Positions 40,317 through 47,418 of a stretch of DNA of 64,000 nt are shown here, in pieces. Every line of letters starts with the position of its first letter. The stretch's first letter is position 1. This DNA is from a virus, in the IMG/VR virus record IMGVR_UViG_3300021364_000008, positions 35,004 to 99,003 of that record. One strand, written 5' to 3'. Both the position numbers and the translations under genes were made by a program. Under the pieces are notes generated by a model. That model saw only the letters and a list, made by a program, of their open reading frames with translations. It was not told where the DNA came from and searched no databases.

Positions 40317-40909
40317 AATTGGACCCTCATAATTGCTACAAGACTTACTTGGCACTTAAGAATCATTTTACAAAAGATTCTTATGATTTTCACAAATATA
40401 ATGGAAAAACCAGATCATCACTTCAATCATTTTATAAACGTAAAGATCGTTTCTTTTTTGAAAAGATGAGTCGTCAAAAAAGTGATGATGAAATTCTAGA
40501 ATTCTTTGTTGCTAATTTTGCAAACTGTAGTGATCCTCAGTCATTATGGATTGGTGAAATTATAAAAGAAGGAGAATTGGCACATAAAGAATGGAAAAAA
40601 AGAATTCAATCTCTTTCATACAAATTTAAAGATGAAGTAAGTTCAATCTTTGATTCAAATAATTTCAATTTAATATTTGAAATTAAAAATCAAAAGCATC
40701 CAAAGATCTTAAAGGAGTATTTGCAAGGAAATATATCTTTAGAGACATTGGTAATATTAGATAAAATTCTCGGATTTAGAAAGAATTTTGATAAGAAATT
40801 ATTAGATCCTATTTGGGAGTTTGTTTCATTAAGAATTAGGAAGTATTCACCTTTCCTACATACAGATATACACAAATATAAAAAAATTTTAAGGGAGTGT
40901 GTTCTGTGA
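40313..40909 (+). CDS. gp59: gp59-like loader of the replicative helicase
   Basis: A 198-residue basic, all-helical protein. It aligns by eye with T4 gp59 through Y-K-T-Y-L-A-L-K-N-H-F near the start, Y-K-R-K-D-R-F-F-F-E-K-M-S, W-I-G-E-I, and L-K-E-Y-L-Q-G-N-I-S-L-E-T-L-V-I-L-D-K-I-L. gp59 binds forked DNA and gp32 and loads the gp41 helicase. It starts at TTG 40313 in a TTGA overlap with gp33 and ends overlapping the GTG of the next gene, so translation of the three is coupled. Confidence 0.82.
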   Translation: MKLDPHNCYKTYLALKNHFTKDSYDFHKYNGKTRSSLQSFYKRKDRFFFEKMSRQKSDDEILEFFVANFANCSDPQSLWIGEIIKEGELAHKEWKKRIQSLSYKFKDEVSSIFDSNNFNLIFEIKNQKHPKILKEYLQGNISLETLVILDKILGFRKNFDKKLLDPIWEFVSLRIRKYSPFLHTDIHKYKKILRECVL

Positions 40910-41247
40910 GTTTCTTTAATTCCGAAATGGTCAGATCAGAACTTTTAGAAATATCAGAACTTCAAGAAGAGATATATTCTAAAGTTTTTGATTTTTACAA
41001 AATGAGAAAGGAGGACAAAATTCGTCACGTAGAAATCCTTCAAAAACTTTTAGAAAAGCAAAGAATTCTTTATACTCGTATGAGTCTTTCTGATGATCCA
41101 GAAGCTCAAGAAATGAAAGATAGAATACTAGATTCTGCTAAAATGATGGGTCTTCCTGATGGAACTGATATTTCCTTTATGTTTGGAAATATGGAAAAAC
41201 TTCTGGAGGCCATGAGAGAAGAAATTGACAGATCTGAAGAAATCTGA
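40906..41247 (+). CDS. DUF1825-like protein
   Basis: The GTG at 40906 overlaps the gp59 stop and has an AAGGGAG site 8 bases upstream, so it is chosen over GTG 40897. The 113-residue helical protein begins S-F-F-N-S-E-M-V and has L-L-E-K-Q-R-I-L-Y-T-R-M-S-L-S-D-D-P-E-A and a C-terminal M-F-G-N-M-E-K-L-L-E-A. This pattern matches DUF1825, a small family restricted to cyanobacteria and their phages. Function unknown. The gp32 promoter lies inside its last codons. Confidence 0.75.
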   Translation: MSFFNSEMVRSELLEISELQEEIYSKVFDFYKMRKEDKIRHVEILQKLLEKQRILYTRMSLSDDPEAQEMKDRILDSAKMMGLPDGTDISFMFGNMEKLLEAMREEIDRSEEI

Positions 41248-41253
41248 TATATT
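41225..41253 (+). promoter_or_regulatory. Sigma-70-type promoter for gp32, TTGACA-N17-TATATT
   Basis: TTGACA at 41225-41230 lies within the DUF1825 coding end, and TATATT at 41248-41253 follows after 17 bases. The start of transcription would be close to 41260, where the leader hairpin begins. Confidence 0.75.
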
Positions 41254-41259
41254 AGTCTT

Positions 41260-41280
41260 ATGCGGCTGGGAGATCCGCAT
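41260..41280 (+). promoter_or_regulatory. 5' leader hairpin of gp32 mRNA
   Basis: ATGCGG (41260-41265) pairs with CCGCAT (41275-41280) around a nine-base G-rich loop, at the predicted 5' end of the gp32 message and 48 bases before the ATG. In T4, gp32 represses its own translation by binding an unstructured leader nucleated at a 5' pseudoknot. This hairpin is a candidate equivalent, an inference. Confidence 0.5.
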
Positions 41281-41328
41281 CAAAGCAAATCCACAAAGGC
41301 CAAATACGTACAAATACGAGGTAGCATA

Positions 41329-42270
41329 ATGTCTTTTGAAAGTCTCAAGAAGCAGTCAAAGCTTGGTTCTCTTACTGATAAATTAGTAAAAGAAGTTGAA
41401 AAAATGAGTTCCACATCTGGTGGTTCTGATGAACGTTTCTGGAAACCAGAAATGGATAAAGGTGGAACAGGATATGCAGTAATTAGGTTTCTACCTGCCC
41501 CAGAAAATGAAGATCTTCCATGGGTAAAAATGTTTTCTCATGGATTTCAGGGTCCCGGTGGATGGTATATTGAGAATTCTCTGACTACACTTGGGCAAAA
41601 AGATCCTGTTTCTGAGTATAATCGTACTCTATGGAACAGTGGGAATGAAAAGGATAAGGATATTGTTCGTAAGCAAAAACGTAAACTATCTTATTATAGC
41701 AACATCTATGTTATAAAGGATCCTATGCACCCAGAAAATGAGGGTAAAGTTTTCCTTTTTAAATACGGGAAAAAGATCTTTGATAAGATTATGTGTGCTA
41801 TGCAACCTGAATTTGATGATGAAGAACCCATCAATCCTTTTGACTTTTGGCAGGGTGCAAACTTTAAAGTGAAGATTGTAAAGAAAGATGGTTATTGGAA
41901 TTATGATAACTCAGAGTTTTCAAATCCATCTCCTCTTCTTGATGGTGATGATGATGCTCTAGAGGCACTTTGGAAGAAGCAAAGTTCTTTGACTGCACTG
42001 GTCGCTCCAGATCAGTTCAAGACTTATGATGAACTTGAGAAGCGTATGAATCAAGTTCTAAACATTGGTAAAGTTGCACCCAAATCTCAATCATACGATG
42101 AGGAGCAAGAGTATGAATCTTATGTACCCAAGAAAACTAAAGAGGATAATGTGATGGAAGAGCTAGAATCTTCTTACATCAAGAGTAAGCAAACTCCAGT
42201 GCGAGAAGATTCTTCTTCTGAAGATGAAGATGATGCCCTCTCATACTTTCAAAAATTAGCAGAAGATTAA
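41329..42270 (+). CDS. gp32: gp32-like single-stranded DNA-binding protein
   Basis: The ATG at 41329 with a GAGGT site is preferred over an upstream TTG at 41260. The 313-residue protein (T4 gp32 is 301) has a basic N-terminal cooperativity region (L-K-K-Q-S-K-L-G-S-L). An OB-fold core follows with G-T-G-Y-A-V-I-R-F-L-P-A-P, Y-Y-S-N-I-Y-V-I-K-D and F-D-F-W-Q-G-A-N-F-K-V-K, which matches T4-like gp32. The acidic C-terminal tail (S-S-S-E-D-E-D-D-A) recruits partner proteins such as gp59. A terminator follows inside the convergent gp53 gene. Confidence 0.9.
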   Translation: MSFESLKKQSKLGSLTDKLVKEVEKMSSTSGGSDERFWKPEMDKGGTGYAVIRFLPAPENEDLPWVKMFSHGFQGPGGWYIENSLTTLGQKDPVSEYNRTLWNSGNEKDKDIVRKQKRKLSYYSNIYVIKDPMHPENEGKVFLFKYGKKIFDKIMCAMQPEFDDEEPINPFDFWQGANFKVKIVKKDGYWNYDNSEFSNPSPLLDGDDDALEALWKKQSSLTALVAPDQFKTYDELEKRMNQVLNIGKVAPKSQSYDEEQEYESYVPKKTKEDNVMEELESSYIKSKQTPVREDSSSEDEDDALSYFQKLAED

Positions 42271-43016
42271 TTATAAATTCTTATATTATCTGCTCTCTTT
42301 AAGGTGTCACTCAGGAATTGGGTGCCACCTTTTTTATATTTCATAATTTTATCAATGTCATCAAATACAATGTTGATATATCTTGGTTTAAGTACATAGA
42401 TAAATCTTTTTATATTTTCATTTTTTTGTTCTATTTCAAGATTAGAAACTGAATTTGTAATATCAGAAACTAAAACATCTTTTTCAAATCCAGGATCATA
42501 AAACTCGACAAAATAAGGAACAAGATTTTGATAGTCTGGATTGTTGGTATAGTTTCCATTTTCATCTACAAGATATTTGCGGTAATCAATAATCTTATTT
42601 GCAACTATAGTTCCTGCAGGCATTATAAGGGCTCCGAGGGAATCACGAACTTCTTCAGTTTCATAGTGATGAATGGCATTTAGATTCTCATAAGAACCAT
42701 ATTTTTCAAGCATTACTCTTTCAAAATTTTCATTTGACAGAGGCCATTCTTCGTAGACATTGAGGATATTATTACAAAGTAAAATTAGCCAATCAAGATT
42801 TGGATTGTTATAAATTTTATTTGCCACATTATCAGGTCTTTCATCTCCAATAATGGAATATCTTTCAAAGAAGTTTAAATTTTGAAAAATTTCATCACGA
42901 ATCTTAACTCTTTTAAAGAGATTTTTGACAGTAACATAATTGTTAATATACTTATTTTCGTAATTACGATCAACATATTCAAAATTGGGTACTTGCCTAA
43001 AATATTCTCTAGTCAT
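42267..43016 (-). CDS. gp53: Baseplate wedge protein gp53
   Basis: A 249-residue protein with the T4 gp53 core: V-K-N-L-F-K-R-V-K-I-R near residue 30, then a G-D-E-R-P-D-N-V-A-N-K-I-Y segment, and N-P-N-L-D-W-L-I-L-L-C-N-N-I, where the T4-like wedge protein has its most conserved Trp. Gp53 joins neighbouring wedges when six assemble round the hub. T4 gp53 is 196 residues, and the extension here is in the C-terminal half. It is read on the minus strand together with gp48 (1-base gap) and ends convergently with gp32. Confidence 0.88.
   Translation of the reverse strand: MTREYFRQVPNFEYVDRNYENKYINNYVTVKNLFKRVKIRDEIFQNLNFFERYSIIGDERPDNVANKIYNNPNLDWLILLCNNILNVYEEWPLSNENFERVMLEKYGSYENLNAIHHYETEEVRDSLGALIMPAGTIVANKIIDYRKYLVDENGNYTNNPDYQNLVPYFVEFYDPGFEKDVLVSDITNSVSNLEIEQKNENIKRFIYVLKPRYINIVFDDIDKIMKYKKGGTQFLSDTLKRADNIRIYN
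42301..42336 (+). terminator. Terminator of the gp32 transcript inside the 3' end of gp53
   Basis: AAGGTG (42301-42306) pairs with CACCTT (42326-42331), extended by CAC/GTG past one mismatch, and a T-run follows. It lies in the coding end of the convergent gp53 gene. Confidence 0.75.
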
Positions 43017-43017
43017 T

Positions 43018-44427
43018 TTAGTAACCTATTGGATGATTTGCTGCAGGTGATTTGGTATAGTCAGTGTCATAAACTGGAGTGATTTCTTGAAACTGCATAT
43101 TTAATCTATATGCCACCATAGTTGCATCAGGATCCTCATAAGTCATATAAGATCCTAATGGAGTATAATCAACACTGAAATTGATTAATGCACAGGCTTT
43201 TGTTTCTTCATCATCTGGGGCAATTAAATTGATTGATTTATGAAGTTGATTTCCTTTTTGATATTGAATTTTGAATACATAAGGTGCCTTTAAAAAGAGA
43301 CCTCCAGGCACTTCTCTTACTGCCATATGATATTTAAAGTATCTTATAATTTCTTTGATGATATTAACTTCTCCTGAATTTCTTGCACTCATTAAGAAAG
43401 TGAAGTTAAATGGACGAAGTTGAGGTCCTCTAAAAAGAAGTTCTAAGTTTGGATTGAGAACTAATGAGGTTGCTCTTGTAAAAATGCTTGGATTCCCTGC
43501 AGCAAGAGAAGCTACGAGATGATTGAATTTTGTACTATCAAATTGATTTTTGAGTTCTCCCAGTGCTTCTACAAGACCCATTGCCCCTTTTGCCATTGCT
43601 TCTCCAACATTACCATTAGTGGTGTTCATTGCTTTAAAAGCAGAATTATACAATGTGGCATCCAGGGGGTTTAAATTTCCTTCCCCCCAATCAACAGTAT
43701 TTTGATCTGAAATTGGAGATTGAATTGAAATATAAACTGGAGGACTTACTGATTTGTATAGCGGTCTTCCGAAGGAAAATGTTCCTTGATTAGATCTTCC
43801 ATTAATATCTGCAGCTGTAAATTTGATTCTATCTTGATCTGTTTCGGCAATATCTAATGGATATATTAGAGTATCACTAAACTGTATTTTTGGGTTTGTT
43901 GCGGTTCCGCCGATATAATTATATGGATTAGATGGATCTTGTATATCTACTCCAGGTCTAGGCAAAACTGGTGCTTGAGGACCTTGAGGACCTGGTGAGT
44001 TTTGAGACAGTATTGGATCTCCATTTTGGTCTACGATTAATTGTGAATTATTTGGATCTGATACTCCTGGTATTCCATTTTTGAAAAATAGATCTTGCTT
44101 AACTGGATCTGCATTTTTGTTTATAATTGCAGCTCTTTCGTTATTAAACTTTTTTGTTCCATCTGTATATAATAACCTAGTAAATTCACTTTTTGATAAT
44201 TGATTTTGTGGATTTGCTTGATTATATTCTCTAACAATATAGTCTATGTTATTGGGATCAGTAGCCCATGTTTTTCCATCATCACCTGAAGATGATATTA
44301 TTTTTGTATCTGTAGCTGGAAAAAATGGTGCCTTTAAAAATACTTCAGTATCTCCATTATCTAGATTTACAATTTGCTTTAATTTAAGTCCTTTAAATGG
44401 ATATTCTGTGGTTAATTGTTCTGCCAT
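43018..44427 (-). CDS. gp48: Baseplate tail-tube cap protein gp48
   Basis: A 469-residue protein. The C-terminal half contains P-F-N-F-T-F-L-M-S-A-R-N-S-G-E, then I-I-K-E-I-I-R-Y-F-K-Y-H-M and a late Y-T-P-L-G-S-Y. These are the features of T4-like gp48 tube-cap proteins, which sit on the hub and start tail-tube polymerisation together with gp54. The N-terminal third is longer than in T4 gp48 (364 residues) and has a Pro/Gln-rich linker (G-P-Q-G-P-Q-A-P). It is read with gp53 downstream. Assignment versus gp54 rests on order and on the gp54-like tube domain at 45637. Confidence 0.8.
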   Translation of the reverse strand: MAEQLTTEYPFKGLKLKQIVNLDNGDTEVFLKAPFFPATDTKIISSSGDDGKTWATDPNNIDYIVREYNQANPQNQLSKSEFTRLLYTDGTKKFNNERAAIINKNADPVKQDLFFKNGIPGVSDPNNSQLIVDQNGDPILSQNSPGPQGPQAPVLPRPGVDIQDPSNPYNYIGGTATNPKIQFSDTLIYPLDIAETDQDRIKFTAADINGRSNQGTFSFGRPLYKSVSPPVYISIQSPISDQNTVDWGEGNLNPLDATLYNSAFKAMNTTNGNVGEAMAKGAMGLVEALGELKNQFDSTKFNHLVASLAAGNPSIFTRATSLVLNPNLELLFRGPQLRPFNFTFLMSARNSGEVNIIKEIIRYFKYHMAVREVPGGLFLKAPYVFKIQYQKGNQLHKSINLIAPDDEETKACALINFSVDYTPLGSYMTYEDPDATMVAYRLNMQFQEITPVYDTDYTKSPAANHPIGY

Positions 44428-44507
44428 CAGAACTTCTCCTCAAATAAAAAAGGACTAATTATCTCAATTTTTCGTAGAGTATGAGACATTTATAAATTAT
44501 TTTTATT

Positions 44508-44515
44508 TATTTATA
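44508..44515 (-). promoter_or_regulatory. Minus-strand late promoter TATAAATA upstream of gp48
   Basis: The reverse complement reads TATAAATA and overlaps the gp4 stop codon, about 80 bases before the gp48 start at 44427. This matches the stop-overlapping late promoters on the plus strand. Confidence 0.6.
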
Positions 44516-44963
44516 ACCCAAGTTCTTCTTCCGTAATGATTTTAAATTCAATCATACGATCATCACACCATTCCTTTGCTGCTTTCCACTTTGCAATATT
44601 TTTATTATAGGTAAGAACTTCATTAATGTAAGTTTTTTTTCTCTTACCTTTAGATTCTTTTGGTTCTAATGTTTGTCTTTTTGGTTTAACTTCCACCAGA
44701 TATTTTTTGGTTTTTCCACTACTTTCTTTGATTTTTATAATAAAGTCTGGAAAATATCTACGAACCTTATTTGTTGTTGGATCTAGATAAGGAATAAAAA
44801 ATTCTTCTGACCCATATTTTAATATGTTGGGAGAACGATCGCACCATTGCATAAACTTAAGTTCCCAATTGCTTCTATACACTATATTATTTGGATTTCC
44901 AATATATTTTTCTGGATTTCTTGGATGAAAAAATCCTTGATGATATTTTGAATCACGAGGCAT
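44511..44963 (-). CDS. gp4: Head completion protein gp4
   Basis: A 150-residue protein, the same length as T4 gp4, when started at the ATG at 44963 (M-P-R-D-S-K-Y). Motifs in order are H-P-R-N-P-E-K-Y-I-G-N, Y-R-S-N-W-E-L-K-F-M-Q-W-C-D, P-Y-x-D-P and R-R-Y-F-P-D-F-I-I-K, then Y-L-V-E-V-K-P. The P-D-F / E-V-K pair is a TnsA/PD-(D/E)XK nuclease-like core, and gp4 completes DNA-filled heads for tail joining. The longer frame to 45020 belongs to the overlapping homing ORF. Its start region is duplicated at 45543-45605. Confidence 0.9.
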   Translation of the reverse strand: MPRDSKYHQGFFHPRNPEKYIGNPNNIVYRSNWELKFMQWCDRSPNILKYGSEEFFIPYLDPTTNKVRRYFPDFIIKIKESSGKTKKYLVEVKPKRQTLEPKESKGKRKKTYINEVLTYNKNIAKWKAAKEWCDDRMIEFKIITEEELGL

Positions 44964-45522
44964 TTTTCCAACCTTTATGAGATTTATTTCTTCCAGAAAC
45001 AACATGTTGTAAGCAACCAATATTTAAATTATTTTCCCTGGCAAATTTAGTTAAGTTTTTTATTTTTACAATTTCTCCTTTTGGGGAAATTAATCTATAT
45101 TCTTTGCTATTTTTTTCCGATAATTTTTGCTTTGTTGTTTCTGGACAAGGTTTTCCTTTGAGGGGACTTTCATTTTTTTTAAACCACTCTTTTCTTTTTT
45201 CACTTTGCTTTAACTTTGCTTCTTCACTATGAGTCTTTCCCCACATTGGATTTAGTTTGCCAAATCTTGCACTACCATACATTCCATTTTTTTCTTTATG
45301 GTTGGCACGACTCATTCTAAAATTATCATCCTTACAAAGTTCCAACATTATTTGTCTCAATAATTCTTTTGTCTCTTCTGAATGTTTTTTACCATAAAAG
45401 GGATTTAATTTTCCCTCATATCCACAATTTCCTTCGTATTCTTCGTAGATAATTTCTGAAGTAGTGTTAATATTAAAGGTTTCGTTTAATTTTTTAGTAT
45501 TAAACTTAATAATTCTTTTCAT
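44953..45522 (-). CDS. NUMOD-rich homing-endonuclease-like protein lacking a visible nuclease core
   Basis: A 189-residue basic protein. It has three NUMOD3 motifs (N-P-F-Y-G-K-K-H-S-E-E, N-P-M-W-G-K-T-H-S-E-E, S-P-L-K-G-K-P-C-P-E) and a C-terminal NUMOD1-like helix-turn-helix (N-L-T-K-F-A-R-E-N-N-L-N then H-V-V-S-G-R-N-K). These DNA-binding modules form the C-terminal part of GIY-YIG or HNH homing endonucleases, but only about 30 non-matching residues precede them. The catalytic domain may be lost or unrecognised. Its last codons overlap the start of gp4, and a gp4 5' copy lies just upstream, pointing to insertion at gp4. Confidence 0.75.
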   Translation of the reverse strand: MKRIIKFNTKKLNETFNINTTSEIIYEEYEGNCGYEGKLNPFYGKKHSEETKELLRQIMLELCKDDNFRMSRANHKEKNGMYGSARFGKLNPMWGKTHSEEAKLKQSEKRKEWFKKNESPLKGKPCPETTKQKLSEKNSKEYRLISPKGEIVKIKNLTKFARENNLNIGCLQHVVSGRNKSHKGWKNAS

Positions 45523-45542
45523 TATGAATTAACTATTCAATA

Positions 45543-45605
45543 TTATTTATATTTTTCTGGATTTTGTGGATGAAAAAGTCCTTGATGATATTTTTTTTCA
45601 GACAT
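45543..45605 (-). pseudogene. Duplicated N-terminal fragment of gp4
   Basis: A 20-residue reading frame, M-S-E-K-K-Y-H-Q-G-L-F-H-P-Q-N-P-E-K-Y-K, then TAA. It matches gp4 residues 1-19 (S-K-Y-H-Q-G-F-F-H-P-R-N-P-E-K-Y), and DNA at 45551-45592 is clearly homologous to that at about 44905-44950. It lies upstream of the homing-endonuclease-like ORF. It is a relic of the original gp4 start or of imprecise homing. Confidence 0.7.
45544..45551 (-). promoter_or_regulatory. Minus-strand late promoter TATAAATA before the homing ORF
   Basis: The reverse complement is an exact TATAAATA overlapping the stop of the gp4 fragment and 22 bases before the start at 45522. It could supply gp4 with a late promoter now separated from it by the inserted ORF. 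Confidence 0.6.
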
Positions 45606-45636
45606 ACATAGTATAAGAACCATACAATATTTATAA

Positions 45637-46341
45637 ATGCCTGCCCCATCTCCATCAAGAAAAAGTGCGGCAACTACTATTAAAGAGAAGTTATTAAGAC
45701 CAGCTTTAACTTCTCATTTTGAATGCACATTTACTCCTCCAAGATTAGTAATAGACTGGATTAGAAATAATAGGGAATTTAATTATGATGATATTAATAA
45801 TCAAGAACTTATCACATTATCTTGCTCAGAAGCATCTTTACCTGGATCTTCATTAGCAACTAATGAATTAGTTGATGATCATCATGGAGTTGCTGAAAGG
45901 CACGCTTATAGAAGACAGTATGATGATCGTGCTGATTTTACTTTTTATGTTGATGCTCCTAGAAATGAAGGTGATAAGGGATATAAGGTCTTGTGGTTTT
46001 TTGAGCAATGGATTGGATATATTGCATCTGAAGAGTATGCCGAAGGTTTAGACGATGCAAATTATTTTTATAGATTTAGACTTCCTGAAACTTATAGAAA
46101 TGATATATACATCACAAAGTTTGAGCGAGATTATGATTTAAGTCTATCTGATTATGCTAGAAAGGGATTTTCAAATGAGTCTTCAAAAGAATATTTGGAG
46201 TATAAATTTTTAGAGGCATATCCTATTTCCATTAATAGTATGCCGGTTTCTTATGACAATTCTCAATTACTCAAGTGTACAGTTTCATTTACTTATACAA
46301 GATATATTCCCAGAAGAAAAAAAGGTATCTATTACACCTAG
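45637..46341 (+). CDS. gp54: Baseplate tail-tube initiator gp54 (C-terminus frameshifted)
   Basis: A 234-residue protein with a tail-tube-like fold: T-S-H-F-E-C-T-F strand, L-I-T-L-S-C-S-E-A-S-L-P-G (the tube-protein C-x-A-x-L-P-G pattern shared with gp19), R-R-Q-Y-D-D-R-A-D-F-T-F-Y-V-D and a final K-C-T-V-S-F-T-Y-T-R-Y. T4 gp54 (320 residues) caps the baseplate and starts the tube. The frame ends in a stop right after an A7 run (46317-46323). Removing one A would extend it by about 43 residues to 46453. Divergent transcription from the gp4 unit starts here. Confidence 0.75.
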   Translation: MPAPSPSRKSAATTIKEKLLRPALTSHFECTFTPPRLVIDWIRNNREFNYDDINNQELITLSCSEASLPGSSLATNELVDDHHGVAERHAYRRQYDDRADFTFYVDAPRNEGDKGYKVLWFFEQWIGYIASEEYAEGLDDANYFYRFRLPETYRNDIYITKFERDYDLSLSDYARKGFSNESSKEYLEYKFLEAYPISINSMPVSYDNSQLLKCTVSFTYTRYIPRRKKGIYYT

Positions 46342-46453
46342 AGATTTTGATCCTTTAAGAGTTCAACCTTTTGATCCCAATATAGATTATCCAGAAGGAT
46401 ATTATGTGAATAGACCAATATTACCTAATGAATTAGATATACCATTTAGATAA
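46322..46453 (+). pseudogene. Out-of-frame C-terminal extension of gp54
   Basis: Read one base ahead of gp54 after the A7 run, this gives V-S-I-T-P-R-D-F-D-P-L-R-V-Q-P then I-D-Y-P-E-G-Y-Y-V-N-R-P-I-L-P, ending with TAA. Composition and codon use look like a real structural-protein tail, not chance. It is either a lost tail, a programmed +1 shift or a sequence error. Confidence 0.65.
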
Positions 46454-46472
46454 ACACATTTTCAAATGCATG

Positions 46473-46479
46473 ATAAATA
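46473..46479 (+). promoter_or_regulatory. Late-type promoter ATAAATA
   Basis: (G)ATAAATA 28 bases before the gp26 ATG at 46508, in the short gap after the gp54 tail. Confidence 0.6.
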
Positions 46480-46507
46480 AAGTATCTGAATTCATCATTC
46501 ATTTAAT

Positions 46508-47227
46508 ATGCCATTACCAAAAATTGTTACTCCAACTTATGAGTTGGAATTACCTTCAACTGAACAGACAATAAAATACAGACCATTCCTAGTCAAAGAA
46601 GAAAAAGTTCTTGTTATGGCTATGGAAACTGAGGATACTAAACAAATCACAAATGCTGTTAAGACAGTCCTTAAAAACTGCATTGAAACCAAAGGAATTA
46701 AAGTAGAAACTTTACCAACATTTGATATTGAATATTTATTCTTAAATATTAGATCAAAATCTGTTGGGGAAGAAGTTGAAGTCAATATCATTTGTCCTGA
46801 TGATGGAGAAACTGAAGTTCCAGTTACTATTAATGTAGATGATATCAAGGTGGAAAAGGACGAAAATCATTCTACTAAAATTAAAGTTGATGATAATATT
46901 ATGATGGAAATGAAATACCCATCATTAGAACAATTCATCAAAAATAACTTTGATATCTCCGGATCCACAAATATTGATCAGTCATTTGATTTAATTGCTT
47001 CTTGTGTGGATAAAATTTATACTGAAGATGAGGTGTGGTCTACATCAGATGTGACTAAGAAAGAGCTTATTGATTTCTTAGAACAAATGAATAGTGTTCA
47101 ATTCAAAGAAATTGAAAAGTTCTTTGAGACTATGCCGAAACTTCAACATAAACTTGAAGTTGAGAATCCAAAGACTAAAGTAAAATCTGAAGTTGTTCTT
47201 GAAGGGTTAACAAGTTTTTTCGCTTAG
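46508..47227 (+). CDS. gp26: Baseplate hub subunit gp26
   Basis: A 239-residue protein. It starts P-L-P-K-I-V-T-P-T-Y-E-L-E-L-P-S, the beginning typical of T4-like gp26. I-K-Y-R-P-F-L-V-K-E-E-K-V-L, F-D-I-E-Y-L-F-L-N-I-R-S-K-S-V-G and a C-terminal helical part with F-L-E-Q-M-N-S-V-Q-F follow. T4 gp26 (208 residues) acts in hub assembly. It is followed after 2 bases by gp51, as in other T4-like phages. Confidence 0.88.
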   Translation: MPLPKIVTPTYELELPSTEQTIKYRPFLVKEEKVLVMAMETEDTKQITNAVKTVLKNCIETKGIKVETLPTFDIEYLFLNIRSKSVGEEVEVNIICPDDGETEVPVTINVDDIKVEKDENHSTKIKVDDNIMMEMKYPSLEQFIKNNFDISGSTNIDQSFDLIASCVDKIYTEDEVWSTSDVTKKELIDFLEQMNSVQFKEIEKFFETMPKLQHKLEVENPKTKVKSEVVLEGLTSFFA

Positions 47228-47229
47228 GG

Positions 47230-47418
47230 ATGTCCCATATAAACCTAGAGAATTACTTGAGGTTAAATTTTGCCCTAATACAGTATCACAAATGGAGTTT
47301 AACTGAAATTGAGGGGTTAATGCCATGGGAAAGAGACATTTATGTAATTCTTCTCAAGAATCATCTTGAAGAGGAAGAAGAAAAATTAAAGTTAAAACAA
47401 CAAAAAAATGGCTACTAA
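47230..47418 (+). CDS. gp51: Baseplate hub assembly protein gp51
   Basis: A 62-residue helical protein with W-S-L-T-E-I-E-G-L-M-P-W-E-R-D-I-Y, the segment conserved in gp51-like (gpT/DUF-type) assembly chaperones paired with gp26. In T4, gp51 is needed for hub formation but is not in the virion. Sequence overlap with the next gene (11 bases) puts it in one operon. Confidence 0.75.
   Translation: MSHINLENYLRLNFALIQYHKWSLTEIEGLMPWERDIYVILLKNHLEEEEEKLKLKQQKNGY

Noticed and set aside
45200-45522. GIY-YIG or HNH catalytic core in the NUMOD protein
   Set aside because: I could not find the GIY/YIG pair or an HNH triad in the 30 residues before the first NUMOD3 motif.
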